Of a DNA stretch of 64,000 nt, positions 54,504 to 63,385 are shown piece by piece (the stretch's first letter is position 1; the number at the start of each line of letters is the position of its first letter). The DNA is from Methanomassiliicoccus sp. (lineage in GTDB: Archaea > Thermoplasmatota > Thermoplasmata > Methanomassiliicoccales > Methanomassiliicoccaceae), in NCBI GenBank assembly GCA_033485155.1, contig JAWQJJ010000002.1:452126-516125 (forward strand), in the 5' to 3' direction. Both the position numbers and the translations under genes were made by a program. The notes under the pieces are model-generated. The model did no database searches. It was not told the origin of the DNA and was given only the letters and a program-made list of their open reading frames with translations.

Positions 54504-56696
54504 ATGGCTATAGAGATCGACGCCTGGGTATATCTAATACCAATAGCTGGCGTAATTGGCCTTTTGGTCGCGTACCTCCTGACACGGTATATCTTCAGGA
54601 AGGACACTGGCACCCCGGACATGAAAGCCATCGGGGACGCCATTCGCGAAGGGGCTATGGCCTATTTGGCCCGCCAGTATAAGACGATTGCTATCATTAG
54701 CGTGATTGTAGGAATAATCATCGCTATCGGGATAAGAATGGAGGTCGGCATCGCGTTCCTTCTGGGTGCTTTCTTCTCCGCCCTGTCCGGCTACATCGGC
54801 ATGTACGTGTCGGTGAACAGCAACATCCGGACGGCCAGCGCGGCGAGGAGGACCCTTAACGAGGCGCTCCAGACCTCTTTCCGCGGCGGCGCTGTGTCCG
54901 GCATCGCCGTGGTTGCCCTCAGCCTTCTGGGTGTGGCGGGCATCTTCTTCCTATACCTGTTCTTTGTTGTCCCCACTCCCAACATTGCCGATGTGCCGAC
55001 TGGCTACACCGTTCAGTCCTGGCAAGTGGTGGAGACCCTGAACCTTGCCGTTGGCTACGCCTTCGGTGCGTCCTTTGCTGCACTGTTCGCCCAACTGGGC
55101 GGAGGTATCTACACCAAGGCCGCCGATGTCGGTGCTGACCTTGTCGGCAAGGTCGAGGCCGGTATTCCCGAAGATGACCCCCGTAACCCCGCCGTCATTG
55201 CTGACCTCGTCGGCGACAACGTCGGCGACTGCGCCGGTCGTGGTGCTGACCTGTTCGAATCCACCGCCGCCGAGAACATCGGTGCGATGATCCTCGGTGC
55301 CGCCATCTTTGGTATCACCGGTAACATTGACTGGGTATTCTTCCCGCTGGTTGTACGTGCCTTCGGTCTGCTAACTTCCCTTATCGGGATCATGACCGTC
55401 AAGCTGAGGAACGAGAGCGAGGAGCCGATGAAGGCCCTCAACCGTGGTTACTATATCTCGGCCATTCTTGGCGCCATCGGTTTCTACATCATCACCGACC
55501 AGATGCTCGGAGCTTGGCAATTCTTCGTCTGCGGGATCATTGGTATCGTTCTGTCCATCGCTATCGTGTACATCACTCAATACTACACTGCTGGCGAGTA
55601 CAGGCCGGTCCGTGAGATCGCCAAGGCCTCTGAGACCGGCCCGGCCACCAATATCATCACCGGGTTCTCAATCGGTCTGGAGACCACCGCGATGCCTATC
55701 ATCGCCATCGCCATCTCCCTTCTGGCCGCCTACTTCCTGGGCCAGGATGCGTCCCACTATGTGGCCATGCCTGCCGGAACCAACATAGCTAACGCCGAGT
55801 TCATCTTTGGCCTGTTTGGTACCGCGGTCGCCACCATGGGTATGCTCGCCACCGCCGCCTTTGTCCTCGCTATGGATACCTTCGGACCCATCACCGACAA
55901 CGCTGGTGGTATCTGTGAGATGTCCAAGCAGCCCGAGGAGATCCGCGTCAGGACCGACAGGCTCGATGCGGTCGGCAACACCACCAAGGCGCTCACCAAG
56001 GGGTACGCCATGGGCTCTGCGGCCCTCGCCGCTTACCTGCTGTTCGCTGCCTACTTCCAAGAGGTAGCGGTCAAGCTGGACCTGCCCCTGCTGGATGTCT
56101 TCAAGGTCGACATCGCCCAGCCCCCGGTATTCGCTGCTGCTCTGATCGGCGCCATGCTGGTCTTCCTGTTCTCCTCCCTCGCCATCCGCGCCGTGGGCAA
56201 GGCTGCCTACGACATGATCAACGAGGTCAGGAGGCAGTTCAAGGAGAAGCCCGGCATCCTCGCCGGAACGGAGAAGCCCGACTACGCCCTGTGCGTCGAC
56301 ATCTCAACCAAGGGTGCCCTTAAGGCCATGGTCCTCCCGGCCATGTTGCCGGTCGTGGTCCCGGTGGCCGTCGGCCTCATCTGGCGCTACGCCTACCCCG
56401 ACGCGACCAACCAGATCGCGGTCCAGGCGGTCGGCGCGTTCCTGATGGTCGCCACCATCGCTGGTATCCTCATGGCCACCGTTCTCAACAACGGTGGCGG
56501 TGCCTGGGACAACGCCAAGAAATACGTGGAGACCGGACACCACGGCGGTAAGAAGAGCCCCGCTCACGCCGCTGCGGTCGTCGGTGACACCGTCGGTGAC
56601 CCCTTCAAGGACACCGCCGGTCCGTCCCTGCACGTGCTGGTGAAGCTACTCTCCACCATCACCCTGGTCTTCGCCGGGCTGTTCATCATCATGTAA
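54504..56696 (+). CDS. hppA: Membrane-bound proton-translocating pyrophosphatase (K+-independent type)
   Basis: A 730-residue pump that hydrolyses pyrophosphate and moves H+ across the membrane, with about 16 helices. The catalytic loop DVGADLVGKVEAGIPEDDPRNP and DNVGDCAGRGADLFES is intact, as is DTVGDPFKDTAGPS near the end. GNTTKALTKGYAMGSAAL has Lys where K+-dependent enzymes have Ala, which indicates a K+-independent H+ pump. I start at 54504 (MAIEIDAW), preceded by GAGAGAGGTT, and not ten codons earlier. A T-rich stretch after the stop (56715-56730) can end transcription. Confidence 0.96.
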   Translation: MAIEIDAWVYLIPIAGVIGLLVAYLLTRYIFRKDTGTPDMKAIGDAIREGAMAYLARQYKTIAIISVIVGIIIAIGIRMEVGIAFLLGAFFSALSGYIGMYVSVNSNIRTASAARRTLNEALQTSFRGGAVSGIAVVALSLLGVAGIFFLYLFFVVPTPNIADVPTGYTVQSWQVVETLNLAVGYAFGASFAALFAQLGGGIYTKAADVGADLVGKVEAGIPEDDPRNPAVIADLVGDNVGDCAGRGADLFESTAAENIGAMILGAAIFGITGNIDWVFFPLVVRAFGLLTSLIGIMTVKLRNESEEPMKALNRGYYISAILGAIGFYIITDQMLGAWQFFVCGIIGIVLSIAIVYITQYYTAGEYRPVREIAKASETGPATNIITGFSIGLETTAMPIIAIAISLLAAYFLGQDASHYVAMPAGTNIANAEFIFGLFGTAVATMGMLATAAFVLAMDTFGPITDNAGGICEMSKQPEEIRVRTDRLDAVGNTTKALTKGYAMGSAALAAYLLFAAYFQEVAVKLDLPLLDVFKVDIAQPPVFAAALIGAMLVFLFSSLAIRAVGKAAYDMINEVRRQFKEKPGILAGTEKPDYALCVDISTKGALKAMVLPAMLPVVVPVAVGLIWRYAYPDATNQIAVQAVGAFLMVATIAGILMATVLNNGGGAWDNAKKYVETGHHGGKKSPAHAAAVVGDTVGDPFKDTAGPSLHVLVKLLSTITLVFAGLFIIM

Positions 56697-56767
56697 GATG
56701 ATGAATTCCAAACCCTTTCTTTTTCATTTCATCCAGCATATTTGTAATATATATCGAGAAACCTCAG

Positions 56768-56777
56768 CTTTATATAC
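56768..56777 (+). promoter_or_regulatory. TATA box of the rpo7 operon
   Basis: CTTTATATAC about 40 bases upstream of the ATG at 56817. Confidence 0.55.
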
Positions 56778-56816
56778 GAGTTGGCTTATCCCACAATCAT
56801 CGTTCGAGGCCACGCT

Positions 56817-57383
56817 ATGTATCTATTGACAACGAAGGAGAAGGTCGTGCGCATCCCGCCGGAGCGGCTGGGCGAGGACCTCACTGACGTTATAAACCAG
56901 CTGAGCTGGGAGTCCTTCGAGGGCAAGATCGAGGGTTCTGACTCGCTCACCCTTCTTGTATCCCACGTCGAACCGGTGGGACAGGGGCGCATCGTCCACG
57001 GTGACGGCGCGATCTATCAGAAGGTCAAGTTCGACAGCATCATTTTCCGCCCCCAGTTGCAGGAGGTCATCGAGGGGACCGTGGTAGAGGTCCTAAAGTT
57101 CGGTGCCTTCGTCAGGTTCGGGCCGCTGGATGGATTGCTTCATATAAGCCAGATAATGGACGATCGCATCGATATCGACTCCGAGAACGGCAGGCTGCTG
57201 GGCAAGGACACCAAGCGTGACCTGAAGGTCGGGGACAAGGTGCGGGCCCGTATCGTCGCTCTTAGCCTCAACGAGAGAAGTCCTCGCGAATCCAAGATCG
57301 GCCTCACCATGAGGCAGCCCGGCCTCGGCAAGATTGAATGGATCGAGGAGGAAAGGAAGAAGACGAGCGGAGGTGCGGCATGA
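56817..57383 (+). CDS. rpo7: RNA polymerase subunit Rpo7 (E')
   Basis: A 188-residue subunit of the polymerase stalk. The N-terminal RNP-like half begins MYLLTTKEKVVRIPPE; the C-terminal S1 domain starts at VIEGTVVEVLKFGAFVRFG and ends with KIGLTMRQPGLG. The longer frame from 56781 is rejected because the family starts at MY. It overlaps spt4 by 4 bases and heads the cluster Rpo7-Spt4-DUF359-eS24-eS31, a conserved archaeal order. Confidence 0.96.
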   Translation: MYLLTTKEKVVRIPPERLGEDLTDVINQLSWESFEGKIEGSDSLTLLVSHVEPVGQGRIVHGDGAIYQKVKFDSIIFRPQLQEVIEGTVVEVLKFGAFVRFGPLDGLLHISQIMDDRIDIDSENGRLLGKDTKRDLKVGDKVRARIVALSLNERSPRESKIGLTMRQPGLGKIEWIEEERKKTSGGAA

Positions 57384-57565
57384 AGCTGCAGAAGGCGTGC
57401 AAACATTGCAGCTTCATAACCGAGGAAGATACTTGCCCTCTGTGCAACAACCCGACCTCCAGGGACTGGCAGGGCTACGTGATCATCGTGGACCACACCC
57501 GGTCGGAGATCGCCAAGCGGATGGGTATCAATGTCAACGGAAAATTCGCCCTCAAGGTGCGCTGA
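57380..57565 (+). CDS. spt4: Transcription elongation factor Spt4 (RpoE'')
   Basis: A 61-residue zinc protein. ACKHC and CPLCNNP supply four cysteines for one zinc, followed by DWQGYVIIVDHTRSEIAKRMG, the Spt5-contacting part. It keeps RNA polymerase processive with Spt5. Its ATG overlaps the rpo7 stop (ATGA), so both are translated together. Confidence 0.95.
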   Translation: MKLQKACKHCSFITEEDTCPLCNNPTSRDWQGYVIIVDHTRSEIAKRMGINVNGKFALKVR

Positions 57566-57605
57566 ACTGCGGTGTCCCCGCAGAGGATGGCGGTTACCCG
57601 AAAAT

Positions 57606-58088
57606 ATGAGGGAACAGCTGGCTTCCGGTTTTGGTCGGATGGTCGATCTCAAGGACCTCCGGGCCCAGACCGAAGGATGCCAGCTCCTTTTGGCGGTGGG
57701 CGATATGGTATCATTCACTCTGCTGGATAACGGTTTCGAGCCGGACCTTGTCATATATGACCTCATGACCGAGCGCAGGTCGTACACCTCTCTAGCGACC
57801 AAGCTCGATCGGATGAAAGGGGTCAGCGCCAAGGTCGCGAACCCAGCGGGGCAGATAACCACCGAGCTGGTGCGGGAGATCGCGCTGGCTCTTGATCGCA
57901 ACGTTCCAACGAAGCTCTTGGTCGAGGGCGAGGAGGACCTGGCCGCATTGGCCTGCGTGGCAATGGCTCCTCCAGGCTCCTGCCTGATTTATGGTGTGCC
58001 CGGTAAGGGCATGGCCATGCTCAGGGTCGACGAGGACGCCAGGTGCCAGGCCAGGTCTATGATATATTCGATGGAGGAATTGAATTGA
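57606..58088 (+). CDS. GTP-dependent dephospho-CoA kinase (DUF359)
   Basis: The family makes coenzyme A from dephospho-CoA with GTP in archaea. Motifs: LLAVGDMVSF, TELVREIALAL in the middle, VEGEEDLAALACV and APPGSCLIYGVPGKGMA. I list the first ATG at 57606, giving 160 residues. The residues just before it (GWRLPENM) resemble the family's usual N-terminus, so a non-ATG start about 10-20 codons upstream is plausible. It overlaps the eS24 start, in a ribosomal/transcription operon where it is usually found. Confidence 0.85.
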   Translation: MREQLASGFGRMVDLKDLRAQTEGCQLLLAVGDMVSFTLLDNGFEPDLVIYDLMTERRSYTSLATKLDRMKGVSAKVANPAGQITTELVREIALALDRNVPTKLLVEGEEDLAALACVAMAPPGSCLIYGVPGKGMAMLRVDEDARCQARSMIYSMEELN

Positions 58089-58411
58089 AGCTAGAGATCG
58101 TCAGCAAGAACGAGAACAAGACCATGGACCGGTTCGAGGTCAAGTTCAAGACCGAGCACAACGGGGAAGCTTCCCCCAACCGGGATGCCGTGCGCACCGC
58201 CCTGGCTGGTTCCATGGGCGTGCAGAAGGAGCGCGTAGTGGTTTCGAACATGGCCTCCAAGTACGGCACCGGTGCCAGCGAGGGTAACGCTAACGTCTAC
58301 AGCTCTGTCGAGGGCGCCAAGACCCATGAGAAGAACTTTGTCTTGGTCCGCAACGGACTAGCTGAGAAGAAGGCCAAGAAGCCCAAGACTGTGGCCAAGA
58401 AGAAGAAGTGA
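58085..58411 (+). CDS. rps24e: Small-subunit ribosomal protein eS24
   Basis: A 108-residue ribosomal protein. The sequence KLEIVSKNENKTMDRFEVKF, then EASPNRDAVRTALAG and YGTGASEGNANVY is characteristic. I start at the TTG at 58085, which overlaps the stop of the CoA kinase, since GGAGG lies 8 bases upstream and homologues start there. The C-terminus is lysine-rich and probably contacts rRNA. Confidence 0.95.
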   Translation: MKLEIVSKNENKTMDRFEVKFKTEHNGEASPNRDAVRTALAGSMGVQKERVVVSNMASKYGTGASEGNANVYSSVEGAKTHEKNFVLVRNGLAEKKAKKPKTVAKKKK

Positions 58412-58421
58412 GGTGATCTAG

Positions 58422-58688
58422 ATGGCAAAGGATGAGAAGGCGGCCGCCGGAGCGGCGGACAAGAAGCCCGAGGGAAAGAAGGACGCCGGTAAGGGCGCTG
58501 CCAAGAAGGGCGCACCGGCCAAGAGCGAGGCCACCTCCAAGAAGGACAAGTACTCTGTCGAAGGCGGGAAGCTCGAGCGCAAGGGCCGGAACTGCCCCAA
58601 GTGCGGCCCAGGTGTGTTCCTAGCCGAGCACAAGGACCGCAACGCCTGCGGCAAGTGCGGCTACACCGAGTTCAAGAACAAGAAGTAA
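58422..58688 (+). CDS. rps27ae: Small-subunit ribosomal protein eS31 (S27ae)
   Basis: An 88-residue zinc protein. The C-terminal ribbon has [11 protein letters not shown] and CGKCGYTEF, giving four cysteines. The N-terminal 45 residues are an Ala/Lys-rich extension ([14 protein letters not shown]), longer than in most archaea, where the protein is about 50-60 residues. It follows eS24 by 10 bases; AGGTGATCTAG supplies the ribosome binding site. Confidence 0.94.
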   Translation: MAKDEKAAAGAADKKPEGKKDAGKGAAKKGAPAKSEATSKKDKYSVEGGKLERKGRNCPKCGPGVFLAEHKDRNACGKCGYTEFKNKK

Positions 58689-58779
58689 TCCCTTTCCAAA
58701 CCCCCTTTCCATATCTCTTTTCTTCTCCAGCGCCCCTGGGTCCATCCATAAATAGAGGTAATGACTCCGGCCCACTGAA

Positions 58780-59616
58780 ATGCGGTGCGGATTCATCGGC
58801 TATGGCAACATGGGGAGCGCGGTGGTCAATGCCCTCCTCCACGACGGCTCTCTCAAGGAGTGCGAGGTCAAGGTCTACAATCGGACCGCCGGGCGCCTAG
58901 ATGGGTTGCGTTCGGAATTCCCCGGAGTCAGCATCGCGGCATCTATGGGCGAGGCGGTACAAGGGGTGGATGCGGCGTTCATCTGCGTCCACAGCCCTAT
59001 CGTTCCCCAGGTCCTGGCTGAGGTTCGCGAGTCCCTTGTTCGAGGGGTCCATCTCATTACAATCAACGGAGGGGTCTGGATCAACGACCTGGAAGCAGAG
59101 TATGGCGGGCCGGTGAGTAAGGTGATTCCATCCGTCACCATCGAGACCGGTCGGGGGTTCACCCTCATCTCTCACGGCCGGAAAGTGTCGACCGCTCAAG
59201 CCAATGCCTTGGAGTCACTATTCTCCCGGTCCAGCCGAGTCAAGGTGCTGCCGGAGGATCAGTTCGGTATCTGCACCGATCTCACCAGTTGTGGCCCTGG
59301 CCTGCTGGCCATGATGATGGATCAGCTAGCGGCGTCTGGGGCGCGGTCCGGGAGCATCGATCCCCGGGAGGCCATGGACATGGTGGCGGAGACCATGCTG
59401 GGTACCGCCCTAGTACTGGCTGACAGGGGGCGGTCCCCCGCCATGCTGGTGGAGAGGGTCGCCACCAGGGGTGGCATCACCGAGCAGGGCCTTAGGGTAC
59501 TGGAGAGCGAGCTGCCCGGGACCTTCGACCGCATGTTTGCCGCCACCCGGCGGAAGAGGGCAGAGGTAACGAGGCCCATAGCTGATACCGACTCCGACGA
59601 AGGAAAGCGTCTGTGA
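58780..59616 (+). CDS. Pyrroline-5-carboxylate reductase-like oxidoreductase
   Basis: A 278-residue NAD(P)-dependent dehydrogenase. The Rossmann motif is CGFIGYGNMGSAVVNALL at the N-terminus. The later SCGPGLLAMMMDQLAASG and TMLGTALVLADRG follow the ProC C-terminal domain. In place of the usual PGGTT the segment RVATRGGITEQGLRVLE is present, which is the ProC-like signature. It might make proline, or be a related imine reductase. Codon use matches neighbours. Confidence 0.82.
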   Translation: MRCGFIGYGNMGSAVVNALLHDGSLKECEVKVYNRTAGRLDGLRSEFPGVSIAASMGEAVQGVDAAFICVHSPIVPQVLAEVRESLVRGVHLITINGGVWINDLEAEYGGPVSKVIPSVTIETGRGFTLISHGRKVSTAQANALESLFSRSSRVKVLPEDQFGICTDLTSCGPGLLAMMMDQLAASGARSGSIDPREAMDMVAETMLGTALVLADRGRSPAMLVERVATRGGITEQGLRVLESELPGTFDRMFAATRRKRAEVTRPIADTDSDEGKRL

Positions 59617-59637
59617 ATGCAGCTCTGGTCAGGCAAT

Positions 59638-59646
59638 CTTTATTAA
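59638..59646 (+). promoter_or_regulatory. TATA box of tRNA-Arg
   Basis: CTTTATTAA, 23-31 bases upstream of the tRNA 5' end. Confidence 0.6.
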
Positions 59647-59668
59647 CACCTTTTCCATCAGATAGCTG

Positions 59669-59764
59669 GGACTCGTAGTGTAGCTTGGATATCACTGAGG
59701 CCTCCGGTGGACCCTTTCGGTCCAGGGAAAGCCTCGAACGGGGGTTCGAATCCCCCCGGGTCCG
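59669..59764 (+). tRNA. tRNA-Arg (anticodon CCG) with a 22-base intron
   Basis: GGACTCG pairs with CGGGTCC at the 3' end, discriminator G; CCA is not encoded. The anticodon stem is GAGGC/GCCTC. Removing 59708-59729 leaves the loop CTCCGGA, as in archaeal tRNA-Arg(CCG). The intron after position 37 forms a hairpin TGGACC-CTTTC-GGTCCA. The T arm GGGGG-TTCGAAT-CCCCC is perfect. Confidence 0.93.
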
Positions 59765-59871
59765 CCTTTCTCTATACCCAGATATCTGTTTGTCAATAGA
59801 AGGTTCTTGTGCGGTTATTAAGCTAGTTTTTGTACGGCATCTTGAGCCGCTTGCTGGCTTGTTGCTGCCAC

Positions 59872-61725
59872 CTAGGTTGATAGAGAGGATGACCGCATCG
59901 CCGGTTCGACCATGGATGGAACAAGTATCGGGTATCGGAAGCTTCCCCTTGGAACGTGGATGACGAACCTCACCCCCTGTCCCGATATTCCGTCCTCGAT
60001 GATGGTCATCCCACTATGCCCAAGTATCTCCTTGGAAAGGAAGAGTCCGAGACCACTGTCGGTTCCCCCGCCCTTGGTGAACAGCAAAGGTCTCATGTTC
60101 TCACTAATGCCTTTCCCGTCGTCGGTATAGACGACATAGATGCCATCCCCCTCCTCTTTCACCGCAAATGCCAGGCTCTGCACCTTCCCTCCGTGGACTA
60201 TAGAGTTCTGCATGAGATTGTACAACACCTTCTCTAAAAGGAGGTCAGCTAGGATGTCCACCCCCTTGGTGTCCACATTGAGGCGCGCTTCCTTGAGGTC
60301 CAGGGTCGACGCTGCGCTCCTGATCTTCTCCTCGAGGTCCTGCCACACTGGGGTTCGCCTCCTCATCTCCTGGTAGTCGCGGGCGAACTGCATGAGCTTC
60401 TGGATATTGGAGGCAGCCTGATAGCTGGCATCGATATGTTTCTTTACCCCAACCTGATCACACTTGCTACCTGCGAGGGCCAGGTGGCCTTCGATGATCG
60501 TCAGTTGGTTAAGCACATCGTGCCTGGTAATCGTGTTCATAAGATCCAGGGTGCGCTTGGCAGTCTGGGCTTCGGCCTCCGCCCTGCGCTGTGCTGTGAT
60601 TTCCCGAAGTGTGATTGATTTTCCCACCAGCCGGCCGGCGTAGTCGACGATCGGTAGCATGGTCACATCGAACAGCCGCCCGGGGACGATCTCGTGGACC
60701 TCTTCCAATGATGCAGATGTCTCTTTCTTGCCGGAGAGTACGTCTTGGGGAAAAGCTGGAAGAAGGTCCAGGATTTTGTCCTCATACGGGGTCGCCTTCC
60801 TCTGGCAGAGGGACTCGGCGGCAGGGTTCAGGTACAAGAGGGTATCTTCGTCATCAAGGATGAGGATCCCGTTCGGTGAAACGCTCCAGAGCCGGGTGAA
60901 CTCGAACGGCACCATGGAGAAGATCTCGAAGCTGAACGCTCCCAAGAACAAAAGAAGGTCTGCGGCGAGGAAGCCGGAGGTGAAGACAACACCCCCTGGT
61001 ACTGTGGACAATGCAGCGAAATTGATGAACACCGGAGCCACGGCTATGACTGCTGCCAGACATGTGATTCCCACTCTGGTGCGGTGAGCATTGGAGGTAC
61101 GGACTAAGGTGATGGCGAGATATATGATCCCGGCGAGCAGGATCACTGCAGCATACGCGAGGTAGGCGTAGAAGAAGGGCCCATAGTCAGCATGAAATGA
61201 CAGGTAGTAGTCGGAGGATACCTCTGTACTCAGATAGAATAAATGATGCATTGGGTTGGTAACGACGGCCAGGACCACCAGAATCGACGGAACCCCAAGA
61301 GCTGCCAGCAACCGACGGTCGGTCTTAACGTTCCTCGAGTACTGCACGGAGAACAGGAAGAACGAGGCTATGGCCCCAGCATATCCAACGTATTCAATGT
61401 TGTTCCACAACAGCTTGGTATCCATTGCCTCGGAGGCGACCTCCATGGTGTAGCCCCACAAGATTACCAGCTGGGACATCATAAGAAGCGTGAATGGCCT
61501 CCGGTAATCCCTGCGACTCCTCCCCCAGACCATTCCCGCTAGCGAAACGGCGATCGCCGTGAGAACGAGGCCCATGATGACCAGGGAGATATCCAGCACT
61601 GTTCTGGCACCAGTTCTAGGAAATATAATATTATTCAACTCAATGTTAATGAGTGAAAACAACTTCTTTCCGAGCAGAGAACAAACAGACAGCCGTACAG
61701 GATGGGCTATGGTCTTCAAGGACAC
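59872..61725 (-). CDS. Membrane sensor histidine kinase with 7TM N-terminal domain and PAS
   Basis: A protein of up to 617 residues. Seven hydrophobic helices lie at about 45-275, of the 7TM histidine-kinase sensor type, then a PAS domain (RLWSVSPNGILILDDEDT). The kinase core has the H-box TRHDVLNQLTIIEGHL, N-box NLMQNSIVHG, G1 YTDDGKGI and G2 DSGLGLFLSKEIL. The true start may be downstream (VLDISLVIMGLV), because the first 40 residues are not family-like. No response regulator is adjacent. The ligand is unknown. Confidence 0.88.
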   Translation of the reverse strand: MSLKTIAHPVRLSVCSLLGKKLFSLINIELNNIIFPRTGARTVLDISLVIMGLVLTAIAVSLAGMVWGRSRRDYRRPFTLLMMSQLVILWGYTMEVASEAMDTKLLWNNIEYVGYAGAIASFFLFSVQYSRNVKTDRRLLAALGVPSILVVLAVVTNPMHHLFYLSTEVSSDYYLSFHADYGPFFYAYLAYAAVILLAGIIYLAITLVRTSNAHRTRVGITCLAAVIAVAPVFINFAALSTVPGGVVFTSGFLAADLLLFLGAFSFEIFSMVPFEFTRLWSVSPNGILILDDEDTLLYLNPAAESLCQRKATPYEDKILDLLPAFPQDVLSGKKETSASLEEVHEIVPGRLFDVTMLPIVDYAGRLVGKSITLREITAQRRAEAEAQTAKRTLDLMNTITRHDVLNQLTIIEGHLALAGSKCDQVGVKKHIDASYQAASNIQKLMQFARDYQEMRRRTPVWQDLEEKIRSAASTLDLKEARLNVDTKGVDILADLLLEKVLYNLMQNSIVHGGKVQSLAFAVKEEGDGIYVVYTDDGKGISENMRPLLFTKGGGTDSGLGLFLSKEILGHSGMTIIEDGISGQGVRFVIHVPRGSFRYPILVPSMVEPAMRSSSLST

Positions 61726-61824
61726 TGCCGTTGAATGATGATTTAGCCAGAGTTACTATAGACTTGCACTTTTCAAGGGATCATCATGGAGGGGTGGAGT
61801 TAGAGTGGAGTAAAAGAGCAATCT

Positions 61825-62379
61825 TCAATACATCTGATCCACGAAAATCGGGTGAAAGGTATAGTCATCATCGGTGAAGACGGCATAGTATCCTGATGCT
61901 CCTGTACCATCGTACGGTCTGATGTACCAGACTGTATGGGCGTCGGCCGATTTGACCGTAAACCATGCATACGATGATGTTATGATGCCGTTTACTTCAG
62001 AAGCGTTCTCCACTGTCAGACTCTCGAACAGAGTTCCATCATCTTGACCATTGGATCCTGGGGTAGCGATCAAGGTGAAGGTTACATTCGTCCCGGCAAT
62101 ATCCCAGGTAACGTTCTTACCGTATAACGCCGCTTCTCTGAAGTCGGTCAGGTTGAGGTACATCGAGTGATTAACGTTCACATAGGCGAGATCGTGCCCT
62201 TTCTCGACTGGCAGGTGGACATCATCAACACCAAGTGGAGATGACTGTGGGGTTGGCACATCATCATATCGGTAGTTGAAGGGATGGGTTATAGCGAGGG
62301 CAGTGAACAGGAAGAGGAACACAATCGAGATAACGACCAGTGTTCCAGTGATCGTCTTCACTCTTATCCCACCATGCAC
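61825..62379 (-). CDS. Secreted or anchored protein of unknown function
   Basis: A 184-residue protein with one N-terminal hydrophobic helix (TLVVISIVFLFLFTALAI), probably a signal anchor, followed by a beta-rich extracellular domain. That domain has many N-glycosylation-type sites (NHS, NLT, NVT). No family is recognised. It is convergent with nothing and ends 100 bases from the kinase start. Confidence 0.6.
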   Translation of the reverse strand: MHGGIRVKTITGTLVVISIVFLFLFTALAITHPFNYRYDDVPTPQSSPLGVDDVHLPVEKGHDLAYVNVNHSMYLNLTDFREAALYGKNVTWDIAGTNVTFTLIATPGSNGQDDGTLFESLTVENASEVNGIITSSYAWFTVKSADAHTVWYIRPYDGTGASGYYAVFTDDDYTFHPIFVDQMY

Positions 62380-62556
62380 TGAATGATCCGTTGGAATAAG
62401 AACACATTCTTTTGAAAATCAGCATCGCATGCTGTGTATCATCACGAATCGCAGGAAAGAGGCATGAGCAAAATATAAGCTAGTTAAGATAAAGTCGTAT
62501 ATACTGCCTCATACGATGCATGCTCCTGAACTCGCAAGAGTCCAGAAAGTGGGGAA

Positions 62557-62757
62557 ATGGAAAATAAGAAATGGATAACTGCGTTGATTATCGTTGTCGC
62601 CGTTGTGCTGGTAGGAGCTTATGCATCGGGAATAATTTTCCCACGCAACCTATCGCACGATGTAGCCAAGGGTTCTAACGACAACAAGGACCTCTATCTA
62701 TCCAAGAATAAAGAATCATTAAGGTTATATCTGCTCACTACTGCGTCCGCGATCTGA
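62557..62757 (+). CDS. Small membrane-anchored hypothetical protein
   Basis: A 66-residue protein: a positive N-terminus (MENKKW), one hydrophobic helix (ITALIIVVAVVLVGAYASGI) and a short polar tail. GGGGAA lies just before the ATG. Function unknown. Confidence 0.5.
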   Translation: MENKKWITALIIVVAVVLVGAYASGIIFPRNLSHDVAKGSNDNKDLYLSKNKESLRLYLLTTASAI

Positions 62758-63385
62758 GCGATGAAGTTGCGAGGATCTGAATATCACGGATTAACTGGGC
62801 GGAAGGATGGTGATGGTTAGGTCACATTCTTGTGGATCAAGGCCGTTCGCCTAAGGTTTGAGAGGTCAGGGTGGAGATTCGATCGTGAACGATCCCTGAA
62901 GAAGGATCATTTAGACGCCTTGTCTAAAAGTCCAGCGCTGACGTTTTGGATTGAGTGGACGGACGTTAATATTCCGTTCTCGTGGGCATATCGTGCGGAG
63001 GAGTTATGGCCGTTCCGCAATGCCGCTCCGTATCGACCCCGATCAAATGTTCGTCCCTGAAGACGGGGGCGATCTCCAATAATCGCCAACATCCAATCGA
63101 TCGCTCTGATCATCAGGATAATGGCTCACCCCATCCATATGGGTTTTGTAACTCAAGATGAGTCGCAGGGGAGGAGGGAAAAACTAAAGAAAATGATGGC
63201 CTTCGTGGCCAAAGGTCTTGGTAGTCATGAGTTATCGATCGAGGAAAAACGTAGGATTCCTTTATTATCATGATACTCACCTAAATAATTAAATAAAAAG
63301 AATGAAAAATGAGGCATAATATGAGTTGTGGCGCTGAGATGAATCGAGAGACCACGTCCGGCTCGATCTGCGGGGGCGTCTGGTA
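62758..63385. other. Intergenic, nothing recognised
   Basis: About 630 bases before the surface-protein gene. Frames here lack coding character. A/T-rich sequence near 63270-63320 may hold the promoter. Confidence 0.4.

Noticed and set aside
62830..63113. Overlapping frames on both strands before the surface protein
   Set aside because: They are mirror frames of each other without start signals or motifs.
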